A stretch of DNA of 64,000 nt from Candidatus Iainarchaeum sp. (GTDB taxonomy: Archaea > Iainarchaeota > Iainarchaeia > Iainarchaeales > JAAZKV01). The notes beneath the pieces are model-generated. The model worked only from the letters and a program-made list of their open reading frames with translations. It was not told where the DNA came from and did no database searches. Below are positions 1 to 9,124 of this stretch, piece after piece. The stretch is taken from positions 1 through 64,000 of the forward strand of contig JAQVNZ010000002.1 in the NCBI GenBank assembly GCA_028702895.1. Direction: 5' to 3'. Positions within the stretch are counted from its first letter, which is position 1. The number at the start of each line of letters is the position of its first letter. The position numbers were made by a program, and so were the translations under genes.

Positions 1-1
1 T

Positions 2-388
2 GCATGGTCAGGTTCAGGACATAAAGGTGATATACAAATTACTAATTCATATTCAAAAGGATCTATGCCTAATAACTCTTATAATGGTGGATTTGGAGGA
101 GCGGTTAATGCAAATAATTTAATATCTAATTCTTACGCTCTAGTTAACTATCCAGGTCATTGTGCATTTGGTTCTACTTACTCCAATCCAGCTGCTGCTG
201 TTAATTCATTTTATGATAGTGATATCTGTTCTAGTGGGTCTGGAGGAACTGGATTCACTGGAAAATCAACTGAACTAATGACCACTGAATCAACATTTAC
301 TGATGCTGGCTGGGATTTTGAAAATGTTTGGGGAATAAATCCAAGCATAAATAATGGTTATCCGCATTTATTATGGGAAGAAAACTAA
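2..388 (+). CDS. C-terminal fragment of a repeat-rich surface protein (5' end outside window)
   Basis: The reading frame is open from the first bases of the window to TAA at 388, so this is the 3' end of a longer gene; an internal ATG at 65 is probably not the start. The visible residues are Gly/Asn/Ser-rich (NNSYNGGFGGA) and end in TFTDAGWDFENVWGI and NNGYPHLLWE. That ending is typical of the last rung of GLUG-repeat beta-helix surface proteins and closely resembles the end of the 12255-13787 product (WSPDIWEPR, NYPILKW). It is therefore probably a fourth adhesin-like protein in this region. The signal peptide and anchor cannot be seen. Function in attachment is inferred. Confidence 0.7.
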   Translation, partial: AWSGSGHKGDIQITNSYSKGSMPNNSYNGGFGGAVNANNLISNSYALVNYPGHCAFGSTYSNPAAAVNSFYDSDICSSGSGGTGFTGKSTELMTTESTFTDAGWDFENVWGINPSINNGYPHLLWEEN

Positions 389-447
389 AAAATAGTTCTA
401 AAATTAAATCTAAAATTAATCCTTGATTAAAACAAATTATTAAAACT

Positions 448-1062
448 TTATTTTATTGGGGAATTAGGCATATTTCCAAGTAAAAGAATATTTATTGGTT
501 CGTTTGAAAAATAACAATCCATATTATTTTCTTTTAATTTAGTTTGTAAATCGGGTTTTGGAAACCTAATTAAAACATTAGAAATATTTTTTGATTCAAG
601 TAAATTAATTACTTCATCCAAATTATCTTCAGACCTAAATGGGTTTTCTATTACTTCTTCTATTTTTTTATTGTCCATAATTAAAATAAATCTTGATCTT
701 TCATTTAATGGAGAAATTTTTGATGTAAGAATATTAGCATCAGCAAAAACAGCAAATCTTACAAGAACTGTAACATCAGTTACATTTTCACAATATGGTT
801 TGTTTATATTTGGAACAACTAAATTATTTTGATTTAAATCTAAATAGTTTATATCGTTTCGTAAATAATTTTCGCCTTGCCCAATATCAAAATTATTTAA
901 ATCATTTGATAAAAAATTAGAACTTATTAATAAAATAACTGCTAATATAACTAAAATAATTAATGCACTAATCCCTAAAAAAATTATTTTTCTTTTTTGA
1001 GAGTTAAATCCAAAAGATGAATTATTTACATTTTCTCCAAAATCAATATCTTTATCGTACAT
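448..1062 (-). CDS. Hypothetical membrane-anchored protein
   Basis: A 204-aa protein that I do not recognise. Residues 1-26 are polar, residues about 27-48 form one hydrophobic helix, and the rest is a soluble domain with two Cys (NKPYCENVTD and NNMDCYFS). Positive residues SQKRK just before the helix suggest the N-terminus stays inside and the 150-residue domain is extracellular. The domain has alternating hydrophobic strands (TVLVRFAVF, SRFILIMD, VLIRFPKP, INILLLGN), consistent with an alpha/beta fold. The start is preceded by TTGGTG. It is divergent from the next gene across 176 bp of AT-rich DNA that must hold both promoters. Confidence 0.7.
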   Translation of the reverse strand: MYDKDIDFGENVNNSSFGFNSQKRKIIFLGISALIILVILAVILLISSNFLSNDLNNFDIGQGENYLRNDINYLDLNQNNLVVPNINKPYCENVTDVTVLVRFAVFADANILTSKISPLNERSRFILIMDNKKIEEVIENPFRSEDNLDEVINLLESKNISNVLIRFPKPDLQTKLKENNMDCYFSNEPINILLLGNMPNSPIK

Positions 1063-1238
1063 TTACAAACACCAATTTAATAATAAATATAACGGATTTT
1101 TTCTTAATAAATGTTCCTTCTTAAAATCAAATTAAAAAAATCTTCTTTCTATTCAACTTAAATTTTTAAAACAAATCAAAATGTGTGTATAAGATATTAA
1201 ACGATTAACTTAAAATATGAAAATGATCTAATATTAAT

Positions 1239-1838
1239 ATGCTTAAAAGAAAAAAACTTTTTAAACAACCAGTTTTATTTTCCATGACTCCTAGTGGAAA
1301 AACAATTCCTAATTTTATTAAACCAGGTGCAAAAAAAAGGGTTGTTCAAAATAAAGTTGGCCAACTAAATTTTTTAACCACAAAAAAAGATGGTAGTGTT
1401 AGCGTAAACCAAAAACTAGAATTTATTAAAAATAATAAGAAAAGAATTATTGAACAAAAAAAAATTGAAAACAAGAAAAAAGAATCAATGGCTCGTGAAA
1501 AAAAAGCTTTGGCCGCACACCAAAGAACACAAAAAATTAAATCCGTTCGTCAAACAAAAATTAATGCTTATAATTTAGCTTGGCAAGTAATTAAATCACC
1601 TAATTTTCACCCAAATAATTTTTTGGTTCGTGACGCATGGATGATAGTAAAAAAAATGGGTATAGCCAAAGGTGAAAGCAAAATTGGTAGGACTGCAAAA
1701 TTTAAAAGAATTTTTGAAGCAACACCTGAAAATCTAAAAGGATTAGAAATTAATAATGTTACAGAACACTATGCTAATAAGTTCATGAAAATGGCTAATG
1801 AGAGACTTAAAAATAAAAATTTTGTGGAATTAGATTAA
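1239..1838 (+). CDS. Hypothetical basic protein, lysine-rich
   Basis: A 199-aa protein of unknown function. Residues 60-110 are a highly charged Lys/Glu/Gln stretch likely to form a long helix or coiled coil (KKRIIEQKKIENKKKE). The rest contains a helical segment with aromatic residues (NAYNLAWQVIKSPNF, RDAWMIVKKMG). There is no signal peptide or membrane helix. The net charge is strongly positive, so nucleic-acid binding is possible but not shown. Its stop codon overlaps that of the convergent metalloprotease-like gene by 4 bp, so the two genes have no intergenic space. Confidence 0.65.
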   Translation: MLKRKKLFKQPVLFSMTPSGKTIPNFIKPGAKKRVVQNKVGQLNFLTTKKDGSVSVNQKLEFIKNNKKRIIEQKKIENKKKESMAREKKALAAHQRTQKIKSVRQTKINAYNLAWQVIKSPNFHPNNFLVRDAWMIVKKMGIAKGESKIGRTAKFKRIFEATPENLKGLEINNVTEHYANKFMKMANERLKNKNFVELD

Positions 1839-2824
1839 TGTTTTAAAGGTCTTAATTTAGGTTTGGGTTTTTTTAGTTTGTTCTGTATTATTGAGAGTTT
1901 TTTATTTTTTTGACCTTGTCGTTTCTTTAATTCCATTTCACATTGTTTTATCATTTTTATTGCAATCTCATTTTTTCCTACTGCTTTTTTTGCAGAGTTC
2001 ATTAGTAAATATTCTCTAATACTCCTATGTCTACTAAACCACTTGGTTAATTCCTTAAAATATTTTGGTTTGTGTTTAATTAAATCTTTATTTATTTCAC
2101 TAATTTGTCTTCCTCTTCCCACTTCTCTAATAAAAATAAGTCCTATTCCAGGAATACCTATGTTATGTTCGATTTTTGTAGCAATTTCTCCAATTTTTTC
2201 TCCAATAGTAGCACAAGATTTTCTATTTAAAACTGGGTCATATTCTACATCAATTTTATGTTGATTGTTTTTTAGTATGGAAACTATTTCTGGGTGCATT
2301 GAAAATTGGATTAACTCAATTGTTTTTTTATCAAAACGTTTTTTTAATAATTTATTTTGAATAGACGGATTGTTATTGTTTACAAGATTCAAATATTCGC
2401 TTGAAGCATTTGCTAAAACCAAATCATTTTTATTAAACTTGTGTCCTGCTTGTTCGTGCATTAATTCATGCCAAACTAATTCAAATAATTCACCGCGATT
2501 TTTTGGGTTAAAACTTGTACTAATATCAAAAACGATTTTACTTTTATCATTAGGCCCGTTAGTTTTGTGAAACATTCCTATTTTGTATGCTTTGCCTTCA
2601 AGTAAATCAAAGTTTTTATTCAAATCTTTGATTGTAGAATTTTTAGTTAATTCATTAATGTGATTATCTTTTTTCATGTTTTTTAGCATGTTTTGTCTAA
2701 AATTTGTGTTAAGTGAATTTTCTTTTGGAGTAAGGTATTTTCCAAAGTGGAATAAATCATATACTGCTCTTGCTTGCATTCTAACAAATACTTTTGCGCG
2801 TAAGTCATTATTTATTTTAACCAT
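1835..2824 (-). CDS. Putative zincin-like metalloprotease (HExxH), otherwise uncharacterised
   Basis: A 329-aa protein without a recognisable family. Its key feature is WHELMHEQAGH at residues 118-128: H119-E120-x-x-H123, the zinc-binding and catalytic core of zincin metallopeptidases, with H128 five residues on as a possible third ligand (the spacing differs from the HExxHxxGxxH metzincin rule). The motif lies in a hydrophobic helix (ELFELVWHELMH), as in true zincins. There is no signal peptide, so it would act in the cytoplasm or on imported substrates. The C-terminal third is very basic. HExxH occurs by chance in non-peptidases, so the activity is only inferred. Confidence 0.6.
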   Translation of the reverse strand: MVKINNDLRAKVFVRMQARAVYDLFHFGKYLTPKENSLNTNFRQNMLKNMKKDNHINELTKNSTIKDLNKNFDLLEGKAYKIGMFHKTNGPNDKSKIVFDISTSFNPKNRGELFELVWHELMHEQAGHKFNKNDLVLANASSEYLNLVNNNNPSIQNKLLKKRFDKKTIELIQFSMHPEIVSILKNNQHKIDVEYDPVLNRKSCATIGEKIGEIATKIEHNIGIPGIGLIFIREVGRGRQISEINKDLIKHKPKYFKELTKWFSRHRSIREYLLMNSAKKAVGKNEIAIKMIKQCEMELKKRQGQKNKKLSIIQNKLKKPKPKLRPLKH

Positions 2825-2936
2825 TTAAATAATATAAGCTGCTTCTAAATAAAAGTTTAAGTATTAAAAATTTGATTTATTAAATTTATAATTTAATAAT
2901 TATATTTTGTTTAAAATTAATATTTTTCTAATTAAT

Positions 2937-4577
2937 TTATCTAGTACTTTTTTTTCCGTATCTTTTTGTTTTCCAGAATTTTTCATCTGTTTTCTTAGCA
3001 GTGCTTCTTGGTTTAGAATCCTTGCTTTTTGTTTTAAAAGAACTTGTTTTTGGCCCAAATTTCTTTTTATAATCAGTTATTTCACCATCAGTTTTTGGGG
3101 TATATCTTTCTTTATTTTGACCAAATTTTCCTTTACTAGCATAAGCCGTCCTTGGTTTAGACTCTTTGTTTAGATAATCAAAATTCGCATTTCTAGTATT
3201 TGTTTTAAACGGTCTACTTGGTCGTTTACTATATTGTGATGGTTTATCATCACTAAATGTTCTTTCCTTATTAAATCCTGGTTTACTTCTGCCAAAGCTT
3301 TTTTTTGTTCTATCAAACCTTGGTTTGTCATCACTAAATGTTCTTTCTTTATTAAATCGTGGCTTACTTCTGCCAAAGCTTTTTTCTGTTCTATCAAATC
3401 TTGGTTTGTCATCACTAAATGATCTTCCTCTTCCAAAACCTTGTCGGTCTCTTTCTGGTTCACTTTTTAAAAAACTTACTTGTGGAAAATCTGGTGTTGG
3501 TTCAATTTTTATTTCATGAACTCTTGTTATAAAACTAAATGTTCGTTTATCTCTTTCTGTTACAAATGTAATTGCTGTTCCACTTTTTCCTGCTCTAGCA
3601 GTTCTACCTATTCTGTGAGTATAATCATCTACTTCATCTGGTATTTCATAATTGTATACGTGTGTAACGTTTTTTATGTCCAGTCCGCGTGAGGCAACAT
3701 CTGTTGCTATTAACACGTCTAATTTATTATCTTTAAAATTTTTTACAGCATATTGTCGTTGTGTTTGAGTTATGTCTCCATGCACTCCTGCAACACTTAA
3801 ACCTTGTTTTCTAAGATTTTTTGTTACTTTGTCCACATCTCTTTTTGTTCTACAAAAAACTAGTGCTGTCCCGTTTTTTTCTTTTATTAAGTGTAATAGT
3901 AATGAAAATCTTTTTTCTTTTGGAACATGATAGGCTATTTGATTTAATAGGCTTGTATCAACTTTTGTTTCTGCTTGAATATTAATTGGATTATTCAAAT
4001 AAGTTTGCGCAATTTTTTTTGCTGCTATTGGCATTGTTGCACTAAACATTACTGTTTGTCTTTCTTTTGGTACTTTACTTAATATTTTGTTAACATCTTT
4101 TTCAAAACCAATATCTAGCATTCTATCTACTTCGTCTAATACTACAAATTTAATATTTCGTAAATTAATAGTTCCTCGATCTAAATGATCTATTAATCTT
4201 CCAGGTGTTGCAACAATTATTTCTGATCTTTGAACTCCACTAACTTGTGCTCCAAATCCAACTCCGCCATAAATACTAGTTGTTCTAAAACCAAGTTTTT
4301 CTGAAAACGATTCAAAAGTTTCTTTTACTTGTTGTGCTAATTCTCTTGTTGGCGCTAAAACCAGTACTTGTAAATTCTTTCCTTGTTCAATAAGATTAAT
4401 TATTGGTAATGCAAAAGCAGCGGTTTTTCCTGATCCTGTTTGAGAGTGTCCTACTACGTCTCTACCTTTTAATATTAAAGGAACGCATTTTTCTTGTATT
4501 TCTGTTGGACTAGTAAAACCAATTTGTTTGATTTGTTCTAATAGTTCTGGTTTTAAACCAAATTCTTCAAATTTCAT
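2937..4577 (-). CDS. deaD: DEAD-box ATP-dependent RNA helicase
   Basis: Protein of 546 aa counted from the ATG at 4577; an upstream in-frame TTG at 4586 is less likely. All superfamily 2 motifs are present: Q motif (GFTSPTEIQ), motif I (SQTGSGKT, about 45-52), PTRELA, TPGR, DEVD in place of DEAD, SAT, and C-terminal RecA motifs including ARGLD-type ASRGLD and HRIGRTAR. The fold covers about residues 1-365. The remaining 180 residues are an Arg/Lys/Ser/Phe-rich low-complexity tail with repeats, typical of RNA-binding tails of CshA/DeaD/RhlE helicases. Probable roles are ribosome assembly or RNA unwinding at low temperature. It sits alone, not in an operon. Confidence 0.95.
   Translation of the reverse strand: MKFEEFGLKPELLEQIKQIGFTSPTEIQEKCVPLILKGRDVVGHSQTGSGKTAAFALPIINLIEQGKNLQVLVLAPTRELAQQVKETFESFSEKLGFRTTSIYGGVGFGAQVSGVQRSEIIVATPGRLIDHLDRGTINLRNIKFVVLDEVDRMLDIGFEKDVNKILSKVPKERQTVMFSATMPIAAKKIAQTYLNNPINIQAETKVDTSLLNQIAYHVPKEKRFSLLLHLIKEKNGTALVFCRTKRDVDKVTKNLRKQGLSVAGVHGDITQTQRQYAVKNFKDNKLDVLIATDVASRGLDIKNVTHVYNYEIPDEVDDYTHRIGRTARAGKSGTAITFVTERDKRTFSFITRVHEIKIEPTPDFPQVSFLKSEPERDRQGFGRGRSFSDDKPRFDRTEKSFGRSKPRFNKERTFSDDKPRFDRTKKSFGRSKPGFNKERTFSDDKPSQYSKRPSRPFKTNTRNANFDYLNKESKPRTAYASKGKFGQNKERYTPKTDGEITDYKKKFGPKTSSFKTKSKDSKPRSTAKKTDEKFWKTKRYGKKSTR
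3251..3435 (-). repeat. 81-bp tandem repeat inside the helicase tail
   Basis: The string CACTAAAT recurs at 3251, 3332 and 3413, exactly 81 bp apart, and the DNA between copies is nearly identical. The unit encodes 27 residues beginning R-S/T-F-S-D-D-K-P-R-F-D-R-T and ending G-R-S-K-P-R/G-F-N-K-E, present two and a half times. Because the period is a multiple of three, copy number can change without loss of frame. Confidence 0.9.
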
Positions 4578-4822
4578 AATAATCAATTAGTAATTATATT
4601 TTATTTATGTATGCAAAGATTAATATATTAAAGTTTTTTTGTTTTTAAATAAATTTTTTTTATAATAATATGTTTTGAAAAAATATTTTTTTAATTAAAT
4701 TTATTTTTGATTTATATTATATTAAAATATTAAATTTTTTTATTAAAAGTGCGAATATTATTATATTTATTTTTAGGTAGGTTTCAAATTTTTGTGAATA
4801 ATTATTAAAAAATTTGTATTGG

Positions 4823-6412
4823 TTATGGGAAACAATTTTCTGGTAAAATTGTTCCATCTTCTCCATTGTCATATCCATAATCACCTATTCCTCCAGTTGT
4901 TGTTACTGTTGGTTTTGTAATAGGGCAGGGGTCGAATGTAACATTTCCTCCATTGCCTCCTGTACTATACTCTTCAATACCACTTCCACCTCTAGTAGAT
5001 ATTGATTCGTCAAGTGTTGAATTATTAATAATAATATTTGCACCATTTCCGGCAAGATAATAATAGCTGTCTCCTCCTGTTGAGTTTATTGTTGTTACAT
5101 CTGAATTTGTTAGGGTTATTGTGTTTGAATTACCACCATTATATCCTTTGCCATATCCTCCTGTTGAAATTATTGTTGTTGTGTTAGAGTGGGTTAGGGT
5201 TATTGTTCCAGTTGAACCACCACTACCAGATGTACTGGTTCCTCCTGTTGAGGTTATTGTTGTTACGTTGGAGTTGGTTAGGTTTATTGTTCCTGTGTTT
5301 CCGCCTTCATCATAGCCGTCTCCTCCTTTTGAGGTTATTGTTGTTACGTTGGAGTCGGTTAGGGTTATTGTTCCTGTTGAACCACCATATTCATAATTTG
5401 GGTCTATTCCTCCTGTTGAGGTTATTGTTCCAATTACTTTTGATGTATTTAATATAATATTTCTTGATTTTCCACCTGTCGTATTGTCGTTATTTTTTCC
5501 AATTGTGATAATATTGTTTGTTGTTGTGTTATTAAGTAATATTGTTCCACTTGTTTGGTTTGCGTTTTCATTTGCAATTATGTTTCCATCAATAGTGGCG
5601 TGTTCAATAGTTAGTTTTGTTTGTGCATTTTCATTTTCGTTGGATGCATCTATGTTTCCGTTTATTGCGCAATAGTTTCCATGAATAGTAACATCATCAG
5701 CGGTTATTCTTAATGATGTGCAATTTAGGTTTTTATCAAGTAAATAATTTCCATCATTAGTTATGTTTTCACAGTTGGTTAGTAATACATATTCTGGTAG
5801 TTCTTGCAAGGTTATTGATCCGCATATTGGTGTTTTAGGGGCTGCTGGTTCTTTTGGTGTTATTGGTTCTTTAGTTGGTTGTGCGGTTGTTGAGCATTGT
5901 ACTGTTATGGTTTGTTTTGATGTGTGTTTTATTCCGTTTTTTGTTAGAGTTATTATTTGTAATTCACAGCTTTTTTGTGTTTGTCCTGTTTCGCATTCAC
6001 ATAGGTTATTTGTTTGTATTAGTGTGTTGTTGCCTGTTATCCAGGGTTGGTTTGGATAATCGTTTTCACCATCGTTTGTTTTGATTTGTGTTATTGTTAG
6101 TGTTTCGCCTGAAGTATTTTTTAGGTTTAAATAGTTTTTTCCTGTGGTGGTGTTGCCGGTTGCATCTATTATGCTTATTCCGCCTGAGCCGATTTGTCCT
6201 TTTAATTGTTGGGTTGTGTTTGTGATTTGTTGTGTTTGGAATAGGTTGGTTGATATTCCGGCTACGATTAAACCTATGACAATGATAATTGCAATTATAA
6301 TTAGGTATTCTATTGTTCCTTGTGCGTTATTCTTTTGATGAACCTTTTTTGAAAAGTTTTTAATTGTTTTTCGTGTAACTGAATTTATTTTTTTTGAGTT
6401 TTTTTGATTCAT
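4823..6412 (-). CDS. Class III signal peptide (pilin-like) surface protein with beta-helix repeats
   Basis: A 529-aa protein. A basic 30-residue N-terminus precedes AQGTIEYLIIIAI (A30, Q31, E35), the class III signal peptide (Q-x-T/S-x-E-x-x-L) cut by archaeal prepilin peptidase; the following hydrophobic helix would be the pilin assembly/anchor helix. Residues 55-190 form a module with CECETGQ and a Pro/Lys/Glu linker that is shared with the 12255-13787 product. From about 215 on there are Thr/Asn/Gly-rich rungs of the type TGTITLTDSNVTTITSTGG, repeated at least five times, as in parallel beta-helix passengers. There are many N-x-T/S sites. At over 500 residues it is far longer than normal pilins. 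An adhesive or surface-layer role is inferred. Confidence 0.85.
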   Translation of the reverse strand: MNQKNSKKINSVTRKTIKNFSKKVHQKNNAQGTIEYLIIIAIIIVIGLIVAGISTNLFQTQQITNTTQQLKGQIGSGGISIIDATGNTTTGKNYLNLKNTSGETLTITQIKTNDGENDYPNQPWITGNNTLIQTNNLCECETGQTQKSCELQIITLTKNGIKHTSKQTITVQCSTTAQPTKEPITPKEPAAPKTPICGSITLQELPEYVLLTNCENITNDGNYLLDKNLNCTSLRITADDVTIHGNYCAINGNIDASNENENAQTKLTIEHATIDGNIIANENANQTSGTILLNNTTTNNIITIGKNNDNTTGGKSRNIILNTSKVIGTITSTGGIDPNYEYGGSTGTITLTDSNVTTITSKGGDGYDEGGNTGTINLTNSNVTTITSTGGTSTSGSGGSTGTITLTHSNTTTIISTGGYGKGYNGGNSNTITLTNSDVTTINSTGGDSYYYLAGNGANIIINNSTLDESISTRGGSGIEEYSTGGNGGNVTFDPCPITKPTVTTTGGIGDYGYDNGEDGTILPENCFP

Positions 6413-6665
6413 AGTCTAATTGAATTAAAGTCTTTGGTGTATTTAATATTTTTGTTATATTCTCGTTTTATTAAAATTAATTTCTTGGATAATTATTTTT
6501 GTGTATTTTAATAGTTTTTTTATTTGTATTAATATTTTATTTTTTGTATCCGCATTATATTAATTGTTTATTTATTTTATTTGGTAATTTTTTTAATAGG
6601 TTATTTAATTAGTTTTTTCTAACTTTTAGTGTGGTTATTTTAACTTTTCGTTTTTAATTTGTTAT

Positions 6666-6863
6666 ATGTTAAAGAATCATTTGAAATTATATCGTGTTCA
6701 AGCAGATTTGTCTCAAGAACAATTAGCCACAATTCTTGGGGTTAGGCGCGAAACAATACATTTTTTAGAAAAAAATAAGCATGTTCCATCATTAGTGTTA
6801 GCAATGAAAATTTCTAGGTTGTTTAAAGTTAGGGTAGAAGAAATATTTTCTTTAGAAGAATAA
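6666..6863 (+). CDS. Small helix-turn-helix (XRE/Cro-C1 type) transcription regulator
   Basis: A 65-aa protein consisting of a single HTH_3 domain: LYRVQADLSQEQLATILGV forms helices 1-2, and RRETIHFLEKNKHVPSL contains the recognition helix. The C-terminus (LFKVRVEEIFSLEE) matches the usual ending of the YozG-like short archaeal and bacterial XRE regulators. No dimerisation or ligand domain is present. There is no clear Shine-Dalgarno before the ATG, so the mRNA may be leaderless. It stands alone on the plus strand between minus-strand genes; its target is unknown. Confidence 0.9.
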   Translation: MLKNHLKLYRVQADLSQEQLATILGVRRETIHFLEKNKHVPSLVLAMKISRLFKVRVEEIFSLEE

Positions 6864-6939
6864 TTTTTTTATATTAAATCTAATTTTTTTATGTTGTTTT
6901 ATTTTTTTTTTGATAAATTTATTTTTGTACTTTGTTTTA

Positions 6940-7896
6940 TTAACGAAATTTTTTTAGTCCATTAACACAATTTTTTATCTCATTATTATTTAATGCGAGT
7001 ACCACTTGTTCTGCTATTTCAATTGCGACATTTACTTGTGCTTCATTAGTACTTGCTCCAAGGTGTGGTGTAGCAATAACATGTTCATTTTTAACAAGTG
7101 GGGTGTTTGTTGGGGGCTCATTTTCATAAACATCAAGTGCTGCAGCACTAACTTTGCCACTATTAATCGCATTTAATAGAGCAGTTTCATTTATTACTCC
7201 GCCTCTTGCAACATTCAAAATTCTTACTCCTGTTTTCATTTCATTAAATTCTTTAGTATTAATCATGTTTTTTGTTTGTTTTGTTAATGGGACATGAACT
7301 GAAATATAATCACTTTCACAAATAAGTTTTTTTAATTCTACTTTTGTTAGATTCAATTCATTAAGTTTTGCTTCATGAACAAACGGATCATATACTAAAA
7401 CATTCATTTCAAGAGCTTTAGCAACGCGCGCAACTTTTCGTCCAACATTACCGAATCCAATTAAACCAAGAGTTTTTTCTTTTAATTCGCTTGATTTAAA
7501 ACTCCTATCCCATTCACCTTTTTTCATTGAATCATTAGCATGGATTATATGTTTTGATAACATAAGTAGCATAGTTAAAGTATGTTCTGCAGCAGCATTA
7601 GTATTTCCTAAAGGAGTATTTTCAACAACAATTCCTAGTTCGCGTGCTTTTTCTTTATCAATATTATCTGTTCCAACACCAGCTCTGCCAACTAGTTTAA
7701 GTTTTCCTTTTACTCCGGCATCCAATATTTTATTCGTTACTTTTGTATCACTTCTAACCAAAAGCGCATCATACTCTGGAATTATGTTTACAATTTCATC
7801 TTCGCTTAAATTAATTTTATAATCCACTGTTATTCCTGCTTCTTTAATTAAATTAATTGCATTTTCATTTATTTTATCACTAATCAATACTTTCAT
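6940..7896 (-). CDS. serA: D-3-phosphoglycerate dehydrogenase (short form)
   Basis: A 318-aa NAD-dependent 2-hydroxyacid dehydrogenase, oxidising 3-phosphoglycerate to 3-phosphohydroxypyruvate, the first step of serine synthesis. The Rossmann motif GLIGFGNVGRKVA lies near residue 144. Catalytic Arg (LNVARGGVI), Glu (DVYENEPP) and His (TPHLGAST) are present. It ends after the catalytic domain, without the C-terminal ACT/regulatory domain of long SerA, so serine feedback is unlikely. The ATG is preceded by a strong GGGGGAGAT. The aminotransferase 55 bp upstream could catalyse the next step. Other hydroxyacid substrates cannot be excluded. Confidence 0.9.
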   Translation of the reverse strand: MKVLISDKINENAINLIKEAGITVDYKINLSEDEIVNIIPEYDALLVRSDTKVTNKILDAGVKGKLKLVGRAGVGTDNIDKEKARELGIVVENTPLGNTNAAAEHTLTMLLMLSKHIIHANDSMKKGEWDRSFKSSELKEKTLGLIGFGNVGRKVARVAKALEMNVLVYDPFVHEAKLNELNLTKVELKKLICESDYISVHVPLTKQTKNMINTKEFNEMKTGVRILNVARGGVINETALLNAINSGKVSAAALDVYENEPPTNTPLVKNEHVIATPHLGASTNEAQVNVAIEIAEQVVLALNNNEIKNCVNGLKKFR

Positions 7897-7951
7897 TTAA
7901 ATCTCCCCCACTAGTTCTATCTTCGTAAAACTCGATAAAACTTAATTTCAT
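7880..7951 (-). other. Possible 23-codon mini-ORF linking aminotransferase and serA
   Basis: An ATG at 7951 follows the aminotransferase stop directly (TAAATG) and opens a 23-codon frame that ends inside the first codons of serA. It is preceded by GGAGAGATTTAAATGAAA, almost the same string (GGGGGAGATTTAAATGAAA) that starts serA. This may be a local duplication or a translated coupling peptide. Translation is not demonstrated. Confidence 0.25.
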
Positions 7952-9043
7952 TTAAATCTCTCCCATAATAATTTTTAAAGTGTCCAAGAATTTGTGCAAT
8001 TCCTCTTCACTTAATTCTCCCATGTGGGGTATTCTAAAAGTTTCATCTTTTCCTTCACTTAAAAGTTTTTCATTTAATTTTCGATATCCTGTGTCAATAA
8101 AATAACCTTTTGTTATCATTGCTTTTTTTAATTTTGATAAATCAATTTTTTTTGTATTATTAATACAAGTTATAGTATTTGAAGAATATTTTTCATCAGA
8201 AAATATGAAAAAACCATTGTCTCTTACCCAAGCATGAGTAATTTCTTTTAATTTTTTGTGTCTATTAAATCGCTCTTCTATTCCTTCTTTTTTAATTAAT
8301 TTTAATTGTTCTTGTAAAGCAAACATTAAACCAACTGCTGGAGTATATGGTGTTTGATTTTCATCATATTCTTTTGCTAGTTCAACAAAATCAAAATAAT
8401 ATCCTCTATCCTTAATCGTAATCGCTTTTTCTAAAACTTTTTCACTAACACTTGCAAATGCTAATCCTGGTGGAAGAGCAAAACATTTTTGTGAAGAAGC
8501 AAGACAAACATCCAGTCCAAGTTTATCTACGTGGATTCTTGTTCCACCCATACCACTAACAGCATCAACCAAAATTAATATATTATTATTTTGTTCTCTT
8601 ATGATTGGGACTAATTCTTCTAAATTATTTTCTATTCCTGTTGAAGTTTCATTAAGAGTAATACAAACTGCTTCAAAATCATTTTTTGTTAAAGCGTTTT
8701 TTAATTCTTCTTTGTTAATTGCATTTCCTTCTTTAAAATTTAAAATTGTAACTTCTTTTCCACATGATGTTGCAATTTGCGCCCATTTTTTTCCAAACGC
8801 ACCACACACGCACACAAGGACTTTTTTATTAACTGTATTTCTTATTGCTCCTTCCATAAATCCAGAGCCGGATGATGTTGAAATTAAAACTCTATTTTTT
8901 GTGTATAATATATTCTGTAAGCCTTCACTACATTCTTTCATTAATTCTTTAAATTCACTACTTCTATGGCTAATCATTTCTTTTGTTTGTGTAATAGCTA
9001 TTTCTTCACTAACACTTATTGGCCCTGGGATAAATAATTTCAT
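7952..9043 (-). CDS. Class V aminotransferase (serine-pyruvate / phosphoserine / alanine-glyoxylate type)
   Basis: A 363-aa fold-type I PLP enzyme. It starts FIPGPISVSEE and contains SSGSGFMEGA (phosphate-binding region), LVDAVSGMGG (PLP-ring Asp) and ASSQKCFALPPGLAF with the Schiff-base Lys, the hallmark of the serine:pyruvate/alanine:glyoxylate aminotransferase group. In methanogens a relative of this group acts as phosphoserine aminotransferase, so next to serA the likely job is conversion of phosphohydroxypyruvate to phosphoserine; this is inferred from context. The ATG at 9043 lies just after GGTGAT; a TTG three bases upstream is less likely. No serB phosphatase is visible nearby. Confidence 0.88.
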   Translation of the reverse strand: MKLFIPGPISVSEEIAITQTKEMISHRSSEFKELMKECSEGLQNILYTKNRVLISTSSGSGFMEGAIRNTVNKKVLVCVCGAFGKKWAQIATSCGKEVTILNFKEGNAINKEELKNALTKNDFEAVCITLNETSTGIENNLEELVPIIREQNNNILILVDAVSGMGGTRIHVDKLGLDVCLASSQKCFALPPGLAFASVSEKVLEKAITIKDRGYYFDFVELAKEYDENQTPYTPAVGLMFALQEQLKLIKKEGIEERFNRHKKLKEITHAWVRDNGFFIFSDEKYSSNTITCINNTKKIDLSKLKKAMITKGYFIDTGYRKLNEKLLSEGKDETFRIPHMGELSEEELHKFLDTLKIIMGEI

Positions 9044-9124
9044 CAAATCACCTATTTAAAAAAATACTTTCTAATTAAAAATATGATTGAATTTGTTATG
9101 TATATTAGTTTTGTAAATGATTAA

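Noticed and set aside
3170..3463. 97-aa repeat frame inside the helicase tail
   Set aside because: Out-of-frame shadow of the 81-bp repeat; no binding site.
4823..6412. Possible CRISPR-like array, because of regular repeats
   Set aside because: The repeats are coding (TGTITLT-type rungs) with imperfect units and no spacers; no cas gene is in the window.
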